A stretch of 64,000 nt of DNA from Desulfomonilia bacterium (GTDB lineage Bacteria; Desulfobacterota; Desulfomonilia; UBA1062). Positions 29,494 through 40,818 of the stretch are shown here, in pieces (the first letter of the stretch is position 1; every line of letters starts with the position of its first letter). The stretch lies in NCBI GenBank assembly GCA_036567785.1, contig DATCTV010000030.1, positions 1-64,000 of the forward strand, in the 5' to 3' direction. The translations under genes were made by a program, and so were the position numbers. The notes below the pieces were generated by a model. That model did no database searches, was not told the DNA's origin, and saw only the letters and a program-made list of their open reading frames with translations.

Positions 29494-30027
29494 TTATCCC
29501 TGTTTTATTTCCTCTTCACTGAGTACGTATATCTGAGGCAGACCCCTGAATTTTTCGGCATAATCCAGTCCGTATCCCACAACAAAACCGTCATTTATCT
29601 TGAACCCGCAGAAGTCAGGACTGATATCAACCTCACGCCTGCAGGACTTATCAAGAAGCGTGCATAATTTCAAAGAATTGGGTTTCATGGAAGTCAGCAT
29701 TTCATTAAAAGCATAAAGGGTATGCCCAGTGTCCAGTATATCATCAACAACTAGGACATCTTTTCCCTTTATATCAATCTTATGGTCCAGAGTTACTACC
29801 GGCCTGGTCTCAGGCATGTCCTTGTTGCCATATGTCGTTATTTTAACGAAATCGATATTGAACGGGATGCTGATATTTCTTGCCAGGTCGGATGCAAACA
29901 TAAAAGAGCCTTTGAGAATTGCAAGGATATAAAGATTTTTCGACTGATATTCTTTGCTTATCTGCATGCCTATATTTTTGACTTTATCAGCTATTTTACT
30001 GGCACTGAAGAGTAATTCCATAATCAT
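29494..30027 (-). CDS. hpt: Hypoxanthine phosphoribosyltransferase
   Basis: This 177-aa purine salvage enzyme has the PRPP-binding loop VLVVDDILDTGHTLYA, the early segment LYILAILKGSFMFASDLAR and the C-terminal VGYGLDYAEKFRGLPQIYVL. It converts hypoxanthine or guanine plus PRPP to IMP or GMP. No Shine-Dalgarno is evident before the ATG at 30027, and a second ATG at 30021 is possible. A TATACTATA-like stretch directly upstream could be a -10 element. Confidence 0.93.
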   Translation of the reverse strand: MIMELLFSASKIADKVKNIGMQISKEYQSKNLYILAILKGSFMFASDLARNISIPFNIDFVKITTYGNKDMPETRPVVTLDHKIDIKGKDVLVVDDILDTGHTLYAFNEMLTSMKPNSLKLCTLLDKSCRREVDISPDFCGFKINDGFVVGYGLDYAEKFRGLPQIYVLSEEEIKQG

Positions 30028-30107
30028 TTTATATAGTATGGCCGGAAATGTGTCAATGCAGTGATATCAAGCCCTTCCATGCTCTCCTTTCTCAAATTAT
30101 AATCATA

Positions 30108-31580
30108 TTAGTCGAGATTTTTCAGATACTGACTATAGCTTGCCATATAAGACAGAATGCTTGCCGCTTCCTCCGGTGTTGTAAGGCACATTGCCGGTCC
30201 ATAGGATGTATGCTGCAAAGTCTGGATGCCTTCGCCCAGTGAAACCGAAATAATAGGTTTTCCTGTTTCCTTCTGCAGCCGTGCCATTTCCGAGATAAAC
30301 TTGTTTTCAGTCTTGATATGGTCTTTTATTATTGAAAGTTTAAGCTCTTTGCTCAATATGCTTCCGAGGACCTTTTCCTGGGACTGTATGAAATCTTCAA
30401 CTATTTTAAGTGTGCCGACAACACCCAGGGTGATAATGGAATCAATCATGTCCCAGTTTGCCAGGAGTTCCAGTGTCTTTAAATGCAGTTCAGGCTTGTT
30501 TTCACCTACAAGGTCTATCGGATTGGATTTGTTCCAGTATGCTGGGACATGCTTGTTCAATTCTTCGATGATATCTTCAGATAAAGGAGGAAGGACCAGG
30601 CCCTGGCTTTCACACTCATCAGCGGTGACGACACCCCAGCCGCCGCCCAGGCTCATTATTCCCACCCTGTTGGATTTAGGTATGGGAAGGTTCGTCATTG
30701 CTCCTGCCACATTGAGCAGTTCGGTAGGATTCTTGACCTGAATTATCCCGGTTTGTTTGAACATGGCAGTATATGTTTCAAATGATCCGGCCATTGCCCC
30801 TGAATGCGACTGGGCGGCTTTTGAACCTGTCTTGGATCTGCCTGTTTTCAGAGCCACTACAGGTTTTTTCCTTGTCGTTTTCCTTGCAATTTCCATGAAC
30901 TGCCTGCCATTTTCCACACCTTCAAGGTACATGGCAATACCATTGACCTCATCCCTTTCTCCAAAATATTCCAGAAGCGTGCCGGCTTTGAGAATTGCCT
31001 CATTTCCCGTGCCTGCATAAAAACATACACCCATACCCCTGTTGATGGTCCATTGTATAATCTGGACGCCGATATTGCCGCTCTGGGAAATGACTCCAAG
31101 GCTTCCTTTGCCAGGGAAGACTGGTACGCCGATTGCAGTCAAACCGGCATGAGTTGATATCGACCCCATCGTATTCGGCCCCAGGAACACAAGACCCGAG
31201 TCTTTTGCAATTTCATTGATTTCTTGTTCAAGTTTCCTGCCTTCTTCTCCTGTTTCCTTAAATCCCGAGGATATTATAACAACCGATGTAGTACCCTTTT
31301 TTATGCAATCTTTCAGGGCGTTACAAACATGAACTGCGGGAATTGTTATTATTGCCAGATCAACCTTGTCTGGAACCGACTCAAGGTCCGGATAGGTCTT
31401 CAAGTCAAGGATCAGTTCCTTTTTTGTATTGATGGGGTATATTTTCCCCTTGAATCCTCCGCTTAATATTGCAGTTGTAATCATAAATCCCCATTTCCCG
31501 GGGATGTCCGAAGCACCTATGATTGCGACTGATTCGGGGAAAAACATTGCATCGAGTTTTTTTCTTAAGCTTTCATCCAT
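30108..31580 (-). CDS. ADP-forming acyl-CoA synthetase, alpha-type (CoA-binding) protein
   Basis: This 490-aa protein has an N-terminal CoA-binding Rossmann domain (ESVAIIGASDIPGKWGFM), then succinyl-CoA-synthetase-like flavodoxin domains with FLGPNTMGSIST, SLGVISQSGNIGVQI and the loop AAQSHSGAMAGS with the candidate phospho-His. These are the alpha part of acetate:CoA ligase (ADP-forming). The ATP-grasp beta domain is absent from the protein and from the window, so it must act with a separate beta subunit. AAGGAGAT precedes the ATG. Confidence 0.87.
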   Translation of the reverse strand: MDESLRKKLDAMFFPESVAIIGASDIPGKWGFMITTAILSGGFKGKIYPINTKKELILDLKTYPDLESVPDKVDLAIITIPAVHVCNALKDCIKKGTTSVVIISSGFKETGEEGRKLEQEINEIAKDSGLVFLGPNTMGSISTHAGLTAIGVPVFPGKGSLGVISQSGNIGVQIIQWTINRGMGVCFYAGTGNEAILKAGTLLEYFGERDEVNGIAMYLEGVENGRQFMEIARKTTRKKPVVALKTGRSKTGSKAAQSHSGAMAGSFETYTAMFKQTGIIQVKNPTELLNVAGAMTNLPIPKSNRVGIMSLGGGWGVVTADECESQGLVLPPLSEDIIEELNKHVPAYWNKSNPIDLVGENKPELHLKTLELLANWDMIDSIITLGVVGTLKIVEDFIQSQEKVLGSILSKELKLSIIKDHIKTENKFISEMARLQKETGKPIISVSLGEGIQTLQHTSYGPAMCLTTPEEAASILSYMASYSQYLKNLD

Positions 31581-31716
31581 ATTTCATATCTCCTTGTCCG
31601 TGATTGTTGTCATTCAGGGGGTCCATAAATATATTGTTGCCCAATTAGTATAATTCTTTTATTATAAATTAAATATAAATCTTACTATTTTTTTCTGCAA
31701 CAATAGGGGGGGCATC

Positions 31717-32040
31717 ATGGAAGAAAAAAGATTACACGAAAGATTACCGGTCGATTTAAGGGCTCAGTATTATGAGGAGTCGCCTGAAACATACATAGGC
31801 CGTGTAAGCAATCTGAGCATGGGCGGTATGTTTATCAAAGTATCCAATCTGAGTAAATTAGGTGCATACGTTTTTATCGATATAGATGCTGAGAGTATAG
31901 GCAAGGTTGTCTGGACTCAGGGCCATGTTGTGAGAACCACGCCGTTTGGAATGGCAATTGAATTTAACAGGGCGGATACGAAAGGGCTGGAATCTCTGCT
32001 GTCTGCGGAAAAATCGATAATAAAGAAGAAGAAAGCATAA
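31717..32040 (+). CDS. PilZ domain protein
   Basis: This 107-aa single-domain PilZ protein has the N-terminal RLHERLPVDL arginine region and SNLSMGGMFIK, corresponding to the c-di-GMP binding motifs RxxxR and (D/N)xSxxG. It is a likely cyclic di-GMP effector, and the HD-GYP phosphodiesterase is encoded 4.6 kb away. A G-rich Shine-Dalgarno precedes the ATG. A trailing Lys-rich tail ends the protein. Confidence 0.88.
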   Translation: MEEKRLHERLPVDLRAQYYEESPETYIGRVSNLSMGGMFIKVSNLSKLGAYVFIDIDAESIGKVVWTQGHVVRTTPFGMAIEFNRADTKGLESLLSAEKSIIKKKKA

Positions 32041-32243
32041 ATCGTTAAATGCTTATGTAACTCTATCCGCAAAGTGCGTATCCAGGTTAATGTAGCGAAA
32101 AGTTCACTTTGGTATAAGATATTTTTTTAAAAAGCAGAAAACCCCTAATTATTCTTTGAGAACCTCACAGGTAACCTTGTTGACATAGTGCTCGCACATG
32201 GTTTATTTCAGATAATACATCTTAAATAAAGGAAGTGAGGAAG

Positions 32244-32465
32244 ATGGAAGAAAAAGACTTGCAGCTCATAAACAAAATCATCCCGGAAAACCCTGAACTG
32301 AAAAAACTCTGGGAAGAGCACCTGGATTACAAGGTAAAACTCGATGAATTCAACAGGAAGAAATATCTCAGCGCAGAAGATGAACTGAAGCGAAGAGAAA
32401 TACAGAAGCTGAAGCTTGCCGGTAAAGATAGAATTGAAGATATTCTAAGGATGCATAGAAAGTGA
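32244..32465 (+). CDS. DUF465-like small helical protein
   Basis: This 73-aa, highly charged protein has a predicted helical hairpin: KLWEEHLDYKVKLDEFNRKKYLSAEDELKRREIQKLKLAGKDRIEDIL, in the style of YdcH/DUF465. The ATG at 32244 with AAGGA ten bases upstream is preferred over the GTG at 32235. It ends 34 bp before ilvB and is probably the first gene of the ilv-leu run. Function is unknown. Confidence 0.75.
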   Translation: MEEKDLQLINKIIPENPELKKLWEEHLDYKVKLDEFNRKKYLSAEDELKRREIQKLKLAGKDRIEDILRMHRK

Positions 32466-32499
32466 AGGTTATCCTTTCCTGAAAAGTTAAGGGGAATGC

Positions 32500-34200
32500 A
32501 TGACGAAAATAAAGGGCGCACTGGCGCTCATCGAATCCCTCAGGTGCGAGGGCGTAAAGCATGTTTTCGGTTATCCGGGCGGAGCCGTCCTGGATATTTT
32601 CGACATGCTTTATGATGCAAAAGACATTGAGTTCATCCTTGTCAGGCATGAACAGGGTGCGGTTCATGCTGCCGACGGCTATGCCAGAGCAAGCGGAAAT
32701 GTGGGAGTCTGCGTTGTCACTTCAGGGCCTGGTGCGACGAATACCGTCACAGGTCTTGCCACTGCATACATGGATTCCATTCCTGTTGTTGTATTTTCCG
32801 GTCAGGTATCGACACATCTGATTGGAAACGATGCCTTTCAGGAGGCAGATATCGTTGGCATCACAAGGTCATGCACGAAACATAATTTTTTAGTTAAAGA
32901 CGTGAATCACCTTCCGAGGATAATAAAAGAAGCATTTTATATAGCCAGGACAGGAAGGCCAGGGCCTGTTCTGATTGACCTTCCCAAGGATGTCATGAAT
33001 GCCCAGGTATTATTCAAATATCCGGAAGAAGTCCACCTGCGGGGATATTCGCCTACATATAAGGGACATCCGGGGCAGATCAAAAGGATTGTTGATACAA
33101 TATTGAGGAGCAAAAGGCCTGTAATTTATGCCGGTGGCGGTATCATACTTTCAAATGCGGCGGATGAGTTGAGAGAATTTGCACGTACAACCCGCATACC
33201 GGTAGCCTTAACGCTTATGGGACTTGGCGCGTATCCGGCAGGTGAGAGAGGTTTTCTCGGGATGCTGGGGATGCACGGCACATACTATGCTAATATGGCC
33301 GTACATGAATCAGACTGTCTTATTTCGATTGGCGCCAGATTTGACGACCGTGTTACAGGCAAGATCGACGAATTCTCGCCAAAAGCAAAAGTCATCCATA
33401 TAGATATCGATCCTACATCCATTAGCAAGAATGTAAAAGTGGACCTGCCCGTGGTCGGCGACTGCAGGAACGTACTGACAGACATGCTTGCTCTGCTTGA
33501 GAACAGATCAAAAGACGTTGATGAACTTCGAAGAGAAATCGAGCCCTGGAATAAAGAGATAGATTACTGGAAAGAGCATATGCCTCTCAAATACGATTCC
33601 TCTGATCAATTGATCAAGCCACAGTATGTTATTGAAACCATAGACAGGCTTTCCCCTGAAGATGCGATAATCACGACTGAAGTCGGACAGAATCAGATGT
33701 GGACTGCTCAGTTTTATAAATTCAACAAGCCGAGGCTGTTTCTTTCTTCCGGCGGTCTGGGGACAATGGGATATGGTTTCCCGGCGGCAATAGGCGCGCA
33801 GATTGCATTTCCGGAAAGGACTGTTATCGATATCGCCGGAGACGGCTCAATTCAGATGAATATTCAGGAGCTGGCGACGGCTGTACAATACAGTCTCAAT
33901 GTGAAGGTAATGATTCTCAACAACTGCAACCTCGGGATGGTCAGGCAATGGCAGTGTCTGTTTTATAGAAAAAGGTATTCTCATACCGCCATGAATTTTT
34001 CTCCTGATTTTGTAAAACTGGCTGAGGCTTACGGGGCGAACGGGTTTCTTGTAGACAAACCGTCGGATGTGGAAAGTGCGATAAAAGAGGCATTTAAAAT
34101 CAAGGGGCCGGTATTTGTTGACTTCAGAGTCGACCCGGATGAGCATGTGTATCCTATGGTGCCGTCCGGCGCTCCAATCAAGAATATGCTGCTTGTATGA
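32500..34200 (+). CDS. ilvB: Acetolactate synthase, large (catalytic) subunit
   Basis: This 566-aa ThDP enzyme makes acetolactate and acetohydroxybutyrate, the first common step of branched-chain amino acid synthesis. It has the N-terminal segment [20 protein letters not shown] and the catalytic Glu region [18 protein letters not shown]. The central FAD-binding region and the C-terminal ThDP/Mg motif [29 protein letters not shown] follow. No attenuator, T-box or leader peptide was recognised upstream. Confidence 0.97.
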   Translation: MTKIKGALALIESLRCEGVKHVFGYPGGAVLDIFDMLYDAKDIEFILVRHEQGAVHAADGYARASGNVGVCVVTSGPGATNTVTGLATAYMDSIPVVVFSGQVSTHLIGNDAFQEADIVGITRSCTKHNFLVKDVNHLPRIIKEAFYIARTGRPGPVLIDLPKDVMNAQVLFKYPEEVHLRGYSPTYKGHPGQIKRIVDTILRSKRPVIYAGGGIILSNAADELREFARTTRIPVALTLMGLGAYPAGERGFLGMLGMHGTYYANMAVHESDCLISIGARFDDRVTGKIDEFSPKAKVIHIDIDPTSISKNVKVDLPVVGDCRNVLTDMLALLENRSKDVDELRREIEPWNKEIDYWKEHMPLKYDSSDQLIKPQYVIETIDRLSPEDAIITTEVGQNQMWTAQFYKFNKPRLFLSSGGLGTMGYGFPAAIGAQIAFPERTVIDIAGDGSIQMNIQELATAVQYSLNVKVMILNNCNLGMVRQWQCLFYRKRYSHTAMNFSPDFVKLAEAYGANGFLVDKPSDVESAIKEAFKIKGPVFVDFRVDPDEHVYPMVPSGAPIKNMLLV

Positions 34201-34225
34201 GGATGAGGTAAGAGGATAGCATATT

Positions 34226-35739
<1,514 letters not shown>

Positions 35740-35741
35740 TC

Positions 35742-36569
35742 ATGAAGAAAAGAAGATTCAGAAGATTTAGTAATGAAGGGTTGAAAAACAGAATCCCCTT
35801 ATTGCCGAATTTTGTCACAACAATAGGGCTGTTTTTCGGATTCTTTTCAATAATGTTTTCACTGAAAGGTAATTTTTATAATTCTGCAATCATGATTGTT
35901 CTGGCTGGTTTCATCGATGGAGTTGACGGAAGAATAGCACGGGCAACCAATTCAACTTCAGCCTTCGGTAAGGAATATGATTCCCTGTGTGATCTTGTAT
36001 GTTTCGGAGTAGCCCCATCAATAATGGTTTACCTGTGGGAACTTTCAGAATTCGGCAGGATGGGATTTCTTGCGGGTTTTGTTTATGTCGCCTGTGGTGC
36101 CTTGAGGCTGGCGCGTTTCAATACTGATACAACCGGCGACGGGACGAAATTTACCGGCCTTCCAATCCCTGTTGCAGCAGTGACGCTCGCCAGTATACTT
36201 CTTATTTATGGAACGATGGGTGAATATCAGAACATTCCATATGCGGTCTCGTTTATTGAATCGATCAAAGGTGTTCCTATTCTTGCAGGCGTTTTTTTCC
36301 TGGCATTTCTTATGGTCAGCACCATAAAATATCCGAGCTTCAAACATGTAACTTACATAAAGGCCCATCCGTTCCAGCTCCTGGTTGCAGGTGTGCTGCT
36401 GCTTATGGTGGTGGCTTACAAGCCTGAAATGATGGCTTTCCTCCTTACAATGACCTTCGTAATCGGCGGGGTAATTTCCAATATTATCCAGTACCTTTTC
36501 TTCAGGAACAGGAAGGCTGTAAGCGAGGAAATAAATGAAACCATCCCAAGAGAGAATCATAATATTTGA
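35742..36569 (+). CDS. pssA: CDP-diacylglycerol--serine O-phosphatidyltransferase
   Basis: This 275-aa integral membrane enzyme makes phosphatidylserine, the precursor of phosphatidylethanolamine. The CDP-alcohol phosphotransferase signature is DGVDGRIARATNSTSAFGKEYDSLCD, with the metal-binding Asp residues intact, followed by six or so hydrophobic segments. The ATG at 35742 is supported by AGGAG; the frame opens inside ilvC. It is embedded between ilvC and leuA and overlaps leuA by 35 bp. No psd gene is adjacent. Confidence 0.92.
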   Translation: MKKRRFRRFSNEGLKNRIPLLPNFVTTIGLFFGFFSIMFSLKGNFYNSAIMIVLAGFIDGVDGRIARATNSTSAFGKEYDSLCDLVCFGVAPSIMVYLWELSEFGRMGFLAGFVYVACGALRLARFNTDTTGDGTKFTGLPIPVAAVTLASILLIYGTMGEYQNIPYAVSFIESIKGVPILAGVFFLAFLMVSTIKYPSFKHVTYIKAHPFQLLVAGVLLLMVVAYKPEMMAFLLTMTFVIGGVISNIIQYLFFRNRKAVSEEINETIPRENHNI

Positions 36570-38067
36570 CACAACATTGAGAGACGGAGAGCAGTCTCCG
36601 GGCGCCACAATGGATGTTCATGAAAAAATCATTGTGGCAAAACAGCTTGAACTTCTTGGTGTTGATAAGATTGAAGCCGGTTTTCCTGTAACATCACCGG
36701 GTGATTTCGACGCAGTGCAGGCGGTAGCATCGGAGATAAAAAAACCGCAGATAGTAGGACTTTGCCGCGCCAGAGAACAGGATATACTGAAGGCATGGGA
36801 TGCTGTCAGGGAAGCTAAAAATCCGGGGCTTCATACATTTATTGCCACTTCTGATATCCATCTCAAGTACAAGCTCCGTATGGAAAGGGATGAGGTCCTC
36901 AGGCATGTTGAATATGCCGTTGGTTTATGCAGATCTCTTTCTCCGAACATAGAATTTTCAGCAGAGGATGCGACCCGCTCTGATTGGGATTTTCTTGCAG
37001 AAGTCTTCTCGGCGGCAATCGCTGCCGGTGCTGATACCCTGAATGTGCCCGATACCGTAGGATATACTACACCACAGGAATTTTCCGACCTAATCAGACA
37101 TCTGGTAAACAAGGTTAAAGATATTAATAAGGTCACTATCTCCGTTCACTGCCATAATGATCTGGGGCTTGCCACAGCGAATTCAATAGCTGCTGTTCTG
37201 GCTGGCGCCCGTCAAATCGAATGTACAATAAACGGTATTGGTGAACGTGCGGGCAATACGTCACTCGAGGAAGCGGTGATGATCATGAATGTCCGCAAAG
37301 ACCTTTATCATCTGAAGAATGGAATCGATACCTCTCAGATTTACCCGGCAAGCCGTCTGGTATCTCATATAACAGGTATTCCAGTGCAGCCGAACAAGGC
37401 GATAGTCGGGGCGAATGCATTTGCACATGAATCAGGCATCCATCAGGATGGTTTTCTGAAAGAGCGCACCACCTATGAAATAATGACACCCGAAACAGTG
37501 GGCATTGGCAAATCTCAGCTTGTTCTGGGAAAACACTCAGGGAAGCATGCGCTGGACAACCGGCTGAAGGGTATGGGTTACAATCTCAATGAAGATGAGT
37601 TGAAAAAGGTATTCAGCCGCTTCAAGGAGATATCTGATAAAAAGAAGAAGGTTTATGATGCAGATATCGAGGCGATAGTAATTGAAGAAATCTACAGGAT
37701 TCCGGACAGGTATGAATTGAAGAATATAAATGTCAGTTCAGGAACGGTTACGATTCCGACGGCAACTGTTCAGCTGAGTATTGATGGTGAGGTTTCGCTG
37801 GATGCAGGTTTTGGAAACGGACCTGTAGACGCACTGTTCAAGACCATCATAAAAATGACCGGGTACAATGCGGAACTTCAGAGATTCAGTGTGAGTTCGA
37901 TAACAGGCGGGACAGATGCCCAGGGTGAGGTTGCTGTTGAACTGAAAGACCGCGATCTGGTATCTATTGGTCATGGTTCCGACCCCGATATACTTGTTGC
38001 ATCGGCAAAAGCGCTGGTAAATGCGATAAATAAAATGGAATTCATAAAAAAAAGAAAGGGCATATAA
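36535..38067 (+). CDS. leuA: 2-isopropylmalate synthase
   Basis: This 510-aa enzyme condenses 2-oxoisovalerate and acetyl-CoA. The catalytic TIM barrel has FDTTLRDGEQSPGATM and VSVHCHNDLGLATANS-like ISVHCHNDLGLATANS. GIGERAGNTSLEEAVM and HESGIHQDGFLK follow, and the C-terminal leucine-sensing domain (about residues 390-505) is present, so feedback inhibition is likely. GAGG lies six bases before the ATG, inside the end of pssA. Confidence 0.95.
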   Translation: MKPSQERIIIFDTTLRDGEQSPGATMDVHEKIIVAKQLELLGVDKIEAGFPVTSPGDFDAVQAVASEIKKPQIVGLCRAREQDILKAWDAVREAKNPGLHTFIATSDIHLKYKLRMERDEVLRHVEYAVGLCRSLSPNIEFSAEDATRSDWDFLAEVFSAAIAAGADTLNVPDTVGYTTPQEFSDLIRHLVNKVKDINKVTISVHCHNDLGLATANSIAAVLAGARQIECTINGIGERAGNTSLEEAVMIMNVRKDLYHLKNGIDTSQIYPASRLVSHITGIPVQPNKAIVGANAFAHESGIHQDGFLKERTTYEIMTPETVGIGKSQLVLGKHSGKHALDNRLKGMGYNLNEDELKKVFSRFKEISDKKKKVYDADIEAIVIEEIYRIPDRYELKNINVSSGTVTIPTATVQLSIDGEVSLDAGFGNGPVDALFKTIIKMTGYNAELQRFSVSSITGGTDAQGEVAVELKDRDLVSIGHGSDPDILVASAKALVNAINKMEFIKKRKGI

Positions 38068-38088
38068 AAGGCAAAGGGGAATAATCAA

Positions 38089-39351
38089 TTGGGAATGACA
38101 ATAACTGAAAAGATACTGTCCGCACATATGGATGGTAAAAAAATTGTACCGGGTGAATTCATCCGTCTTTCGGTCGACGTAATACTGGCTAACGATATAA
38201 CCGCCCCTATAGCTATCAGGGAATTCTATAATTCAGGAGTACAAAATATTCACGATCCTGACAGGATCGTATTCGTGCTTGATCACTTTACTCCGAATAA
38301 AGATATAGACTCTGCTAATCAATGCAAACTGATCAGGGAATTTGCGGGAAAACACGGAATAAAAAATTTTTTTGACGGCGGAAACTGCGGCGTGGAACAC
38401 GCACTTCTGCCGGAGAAAGGCCTTGTACTTCCGGGTGATGTTGTTATCGGGGCGGACAGCCATACCTGCACATACGGCGGACTTGGAGCATTTGCAACGG
38501 GAGTCGGCAGTACTGACATTGCTGCGGCAATGATAACCGGTCAGGTATGGTTTATGGTGCCTGAGACCATGAAATTTGTTTTCAGCGGTAAACTGATGCC
38601 CTGGGTAGGTGGCAAAGATATCATCTTATATCTGATCGGAAAGATAGGTGTTGACGGAGCACTTTATAAGACAATGGAAATATCAGGCGAAGCAATAGAT
38701 GCGCTTGATCTTAGCGGAAGGCTTACCATTGCAAATATGGCTATAGAAGCTGGTGCCAAATCAGGGATAATTAAGGCTGATGAGAAGACTGTTTCCTATG
38801 TTGAAAACAGGGCGACAAGGCCATACACGATATATGAAAGCGACGAAGATGCAAATTATGAATCGGTATATGAATATGATTGTGCTAACATCGAACCACA
38901 GGTTTCATTTCCCCATCTGCCTGAAAAGGCAAAAGGAATAAGTGAAGTAGGTGTTATAAGAATCGATCAGGTTATAATCGGTTCGTGTACAAACGGCAGA
39001 ATTGAAGATTTAAGAATTGCAGCGGACATTATGAAGAATAAGCGTGTTGACAGAAATGTCCGTTGTATTGTCCTTCCGGCAACTCCTGAAGTGTATTTGA
39101 AAGCTGAGGAGGAAGGGTTGCTTAGGATATTCCTTGAAGCGGGCGCAGTGCTCGGGCCGCCTACATGCGGGCCGTGTCTTGGCGGCCACATGGGCATTCT
39201 TGCGGAAGGTGAGCGCGCTGTCTCAACCACCAACCGCAATTTTGTTGGCAGAATGGGGCACAGGACAAGCGAGGTCTATCTTGCCGGACCCGCAATAGCT
39301 GCCGCATCAGCAATTACAGGAAAAATATCATCACCCGGGGAGGTGATGTAA
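38089..39351 (+). CDS. leuC: 3-isopropylmalate dehydratase large subunit (short type)
   Basis: This 420-aa aconitase-family subunit has [4Fe-4S] ligands in IIGSCTNGR and GPPTCGPCLGGH, and FDGGNCGVEHALLPEKG near residue 93. The length and separate small subunit fit the archaeal-type LeuC2/homoaconitase-like group rather than the 465-aa enterobacterial LeuC. The start is probably TTG at 38089 (GGGGA eight bases upstream), with the ATG at 38095 as alternative. The stop TAA shares a base with the leuD ATG. Confidence 0.93.
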   Translation: MGMTITEKILSAHMDGKKIVPGEFIRLSVDVILANDITAPIAIREFYNSGVQNIHDPDRIVFVLDHFTPNKDIDSANQCKLIREFAGKHGIKNFFDGGNCGVEHALLPEKGLVLPGDVVIGADSHTCTYGGLGAFATGVGSTDIAAAMITGQVWFMVPETMKFVFSGKLMPWVGGKDIILYLIGKIGVDGALYKTMEISGEAIDALDLSGRLTIANMAIEAGAKSGIIKADEKTVSYVENRATRPYTIYESDEDANYESVYEYDCANIEPQVSFPHLPEKAKGISEVGVIRIDQVIIGSCTNGRIEDLRIAADIMKNKRVDRNVRCIVLPATPEVYLKAEEEGLLRIFLEAGAVLGPPTCGPCLGGHMGILAEGERAVSTTNRNFVGRMGHRTSEVYLAGPAIAAASAITGKISSPGEVM

Positions 39352-39851
39352 TGATTCGAGAGATGAAGGGTAAGGCATTTGTCTTCGGAGACGATATTGA
39401 TACCGATGCTATAATTCCAGCCAGGTACCTGAATAATTCTGATCCGGATATACTGAAACTGCATGTCATGGAAGATGCCGATTCTGAATTTTCATCAAAA
39501 ATCACTGCTGGAGATATTATTGTGGCCGGGAAAAATTTCGGCTGCGGATCATCAAGGGAGCATGCACCGATAGCAATCAAAGCCGCAGGCATAAGTTGTG
39601 TCATTGCAGAGAGCTTTGCCAGGATATTTCTTCGAAACAGCTTCAACATGGGGCTTCCCATATTGATCTCCGTTGAAGCTTCAAGAGACATTAAAGAAGG
39701 TGATGTCCTGGAAGTGAATGCAGAAGAGGGAGTAATCAGAAACATCACAACAGGCAAAAAGTATATTTCCAATAAGCTGCCTGATTTTATTAAAGAGATC
39801 GTGGAAGATGGAGGGCTTATTGAGCATATCAAGAAGCGGCACAATATCTGA
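39351..39851 (+). CDS. leuD: 3-isopropylmalate dehydratase small subunit
   Basis: This 166-aa swivelling domain of the dehydratase has FGDDIDTDAIIPARYL and AGKNFGCGSSREHAPIAIKAAG. The length is typical of the LeuD2 type that pairs with a 420-aa LeuC. It overlaps leuC by one base and is the last gene of the run. The next enzyme, LeuB, is not encoded in the window. Confidence 0.95.
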   Translation: MIREMKGKAFVFGDDIDTDAIIPARYLNNSDPDILKLHVMEDADSEFSSKITAGDIIVAGKNFGCGSSREHAPIAIKAAGISCVIAESFARIFLRNSFNMGLPILISVEASRDIKEGDVLEVNAEEGVIRNITTGKKYISNKLPDFIKEIVEDGGLIEHIKKRHNI

Positions 39852-39918
39852 TTAAAAATATCTATATAAGATAATAAGTTACAGAAAGAATTTATTAATC
39901 AATACCAGATACAGACAA

Positions 39919-39955
39919 AAACCCCCCTTGCTTTTAGAAACAAGGGGGGTTTGCA
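39919..39955 (-). terminator. Intrinsic terminator of the small Ala/Pro-rich lipoprotein gene
   Basis: The perfect stem ACCCCCCTTG/CAAGGGGGGT, with a ten-base loop, is followed on the minus strand by a run of T. It lies 12 bp past the stop codon. On the plus strand it is followed only by TTTGC, so it could also weakly terminate the leu transcript. Confidence 0.85.
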
Positions 39956-39966
39956 TTAATGATCTC

Positions 39967-40221
39967 TTACTTCGCTGGTGGTGCTGCCGGGGCTGCTGCG
40001 TCAGGAGCCGGGGCTGCCGGAGCTGCTGCGTCAGGAGCCGGAGCTGCTTCAGGTGCTGCCGGAGCCGGAGCTGCTTCAGGTGCCGGAGCTGCTTCAGGTG
40101 CCGGAACAGCCTGCTCTGTTGCTGCGGGAGCCGGTGCCTCTTCCTTCTTTGCGCAACCCAAAGAAACTGATACTGCGAAAACAACAAGTAATGCTACTGC
40201 TAGATTGATCCATTTACTCAT
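39967..40221 (-). CDS. Small Ala/Pro/Glu-rich lipoprotein
   Basis: This 84-aa protein has a lipobox signal peptide (VSLGCAKK), and the mature part is almost entirely Ala, Pro and Glu/Asp in imperfect repeats of the type PAPEA and APDAA. It is probably an unstructured linker-like lipoprotein of the outer membrane. It sits just downstream of pal, whose N-terminal linker is also Ala/Pro-rich, and has its own terminator. Long plus-strand frames opposite it are compositional shadows. Confidence 0.75.
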   Translation of the reverse strand: MSKWINLAVALLVVFAVSVSLGCAKKEEAPAPAATEQAVPAPEAAPAPEAAPAPAAPEAAPAPDAAAPAAPAPDAAAPAAPPAK

Positions 40222-40266
40222 ACCGCTATCTCCTTTTAAATTTTTATTTTTTTCTATGTAGATGTT

Positions 40267-40818
40267 TTATTTGTTAATTATTACGAACTGATCATTTCTA
40301 TTTTTAGCCCAGGCTTCTTCTGTGTGTCCAGGATCCAGAGGTTTTTCCTTGCCGTAGCTTATTGTAGAGATGCGCTCTTTCTCAATGCCAAGTGAAACAA
40401 GGAAGTCCATGGCCGCTTTTGCCCTTCTCTCTCCAAGTGCCAGGTTGTACTCGACAGTACCTCTTTCATCGCAATTTCCAGCTATCTGGATTGTTACATT
40501 AGGATTTGCCTTGAGGAAAGTCGCATTCTGATTCAATATATCCTGCGATTCCTGCTTGAGGTCGAATTTGTCGAAATCGAAATAGATGTTCTTTTCCTGA
40601 AGGGCTTTAATTTCATCATCAAGACTTGGGATTGGGGCCTGAGTCTGAATCTTTACTTCCTCTTTCGGTTTTTCCGGTGCAGGTGCCGGTGCTGCAACAG
40701 GAGCTTTTACTTCTTCAACCGGTTTCGGTGGCTCAGCCTTTTTTGCACAGCCAGCTGCCAAAAATGCCAGTGCTATAAATAGTACCAAAAATGATCTGTA
40801 ATAATTTTTTTTCATCAT
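40267..40818 (-). CDS. pal: Peptidoglycan-associated lipoprotein
   Basis: This 183-aa protein has a lipobox (LAAGCAKK), an Ala/Pro/Glu/Lys linker and an OmpA-like domain. The domain includes IYFDFDKFDLKQESQDILNQ, QIAGNCDERGTVEYNLALGERRA and ISYGKEKPLDPGHTEEAWAKNRNDQF. This is a typical Pal of the Tol-Pal system that holds the outer membrane to peptidoglycan. No tol genes are in the window. AGGAGG lies upstream of the ATG. Confidence 0.93.
   Translation of the reverse strand: MMKKNYYRSFLVLFIALAFLAAGCAKKAEPPKPVEEVKAPVAAPAPAPEKPKEEVKIQTQAPIPSLDDEIKALQEKNIYFDFDKFDLKQESQDILNQNATFLKANPNVTIQIAGNCDERGTVEYNLALGERRAKAAMDFLVSLGIEKERISTISYGKEKPLDPGHTEEAWAKNRNDQFVIINK

Noticed and set aside
32041-32499. 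Possible T-box, leader peptide or attenuator before ilvB
   Set aside because: No run of Leu/Val/Ile codons, no T-box sequence and no terminator/antiterminator pair was found; the DUF465 gene occupies much of the space.
39928-40261. [11 protein letters not shown] plus-strand frames rich in Gly/Ala, Cys/Arg or Leu/Pro
   Set aside because: They are antisense shadows of the Ala/Pro-rich lipoprotein on the minus strand, which has a lipobox, RBS and terminator.
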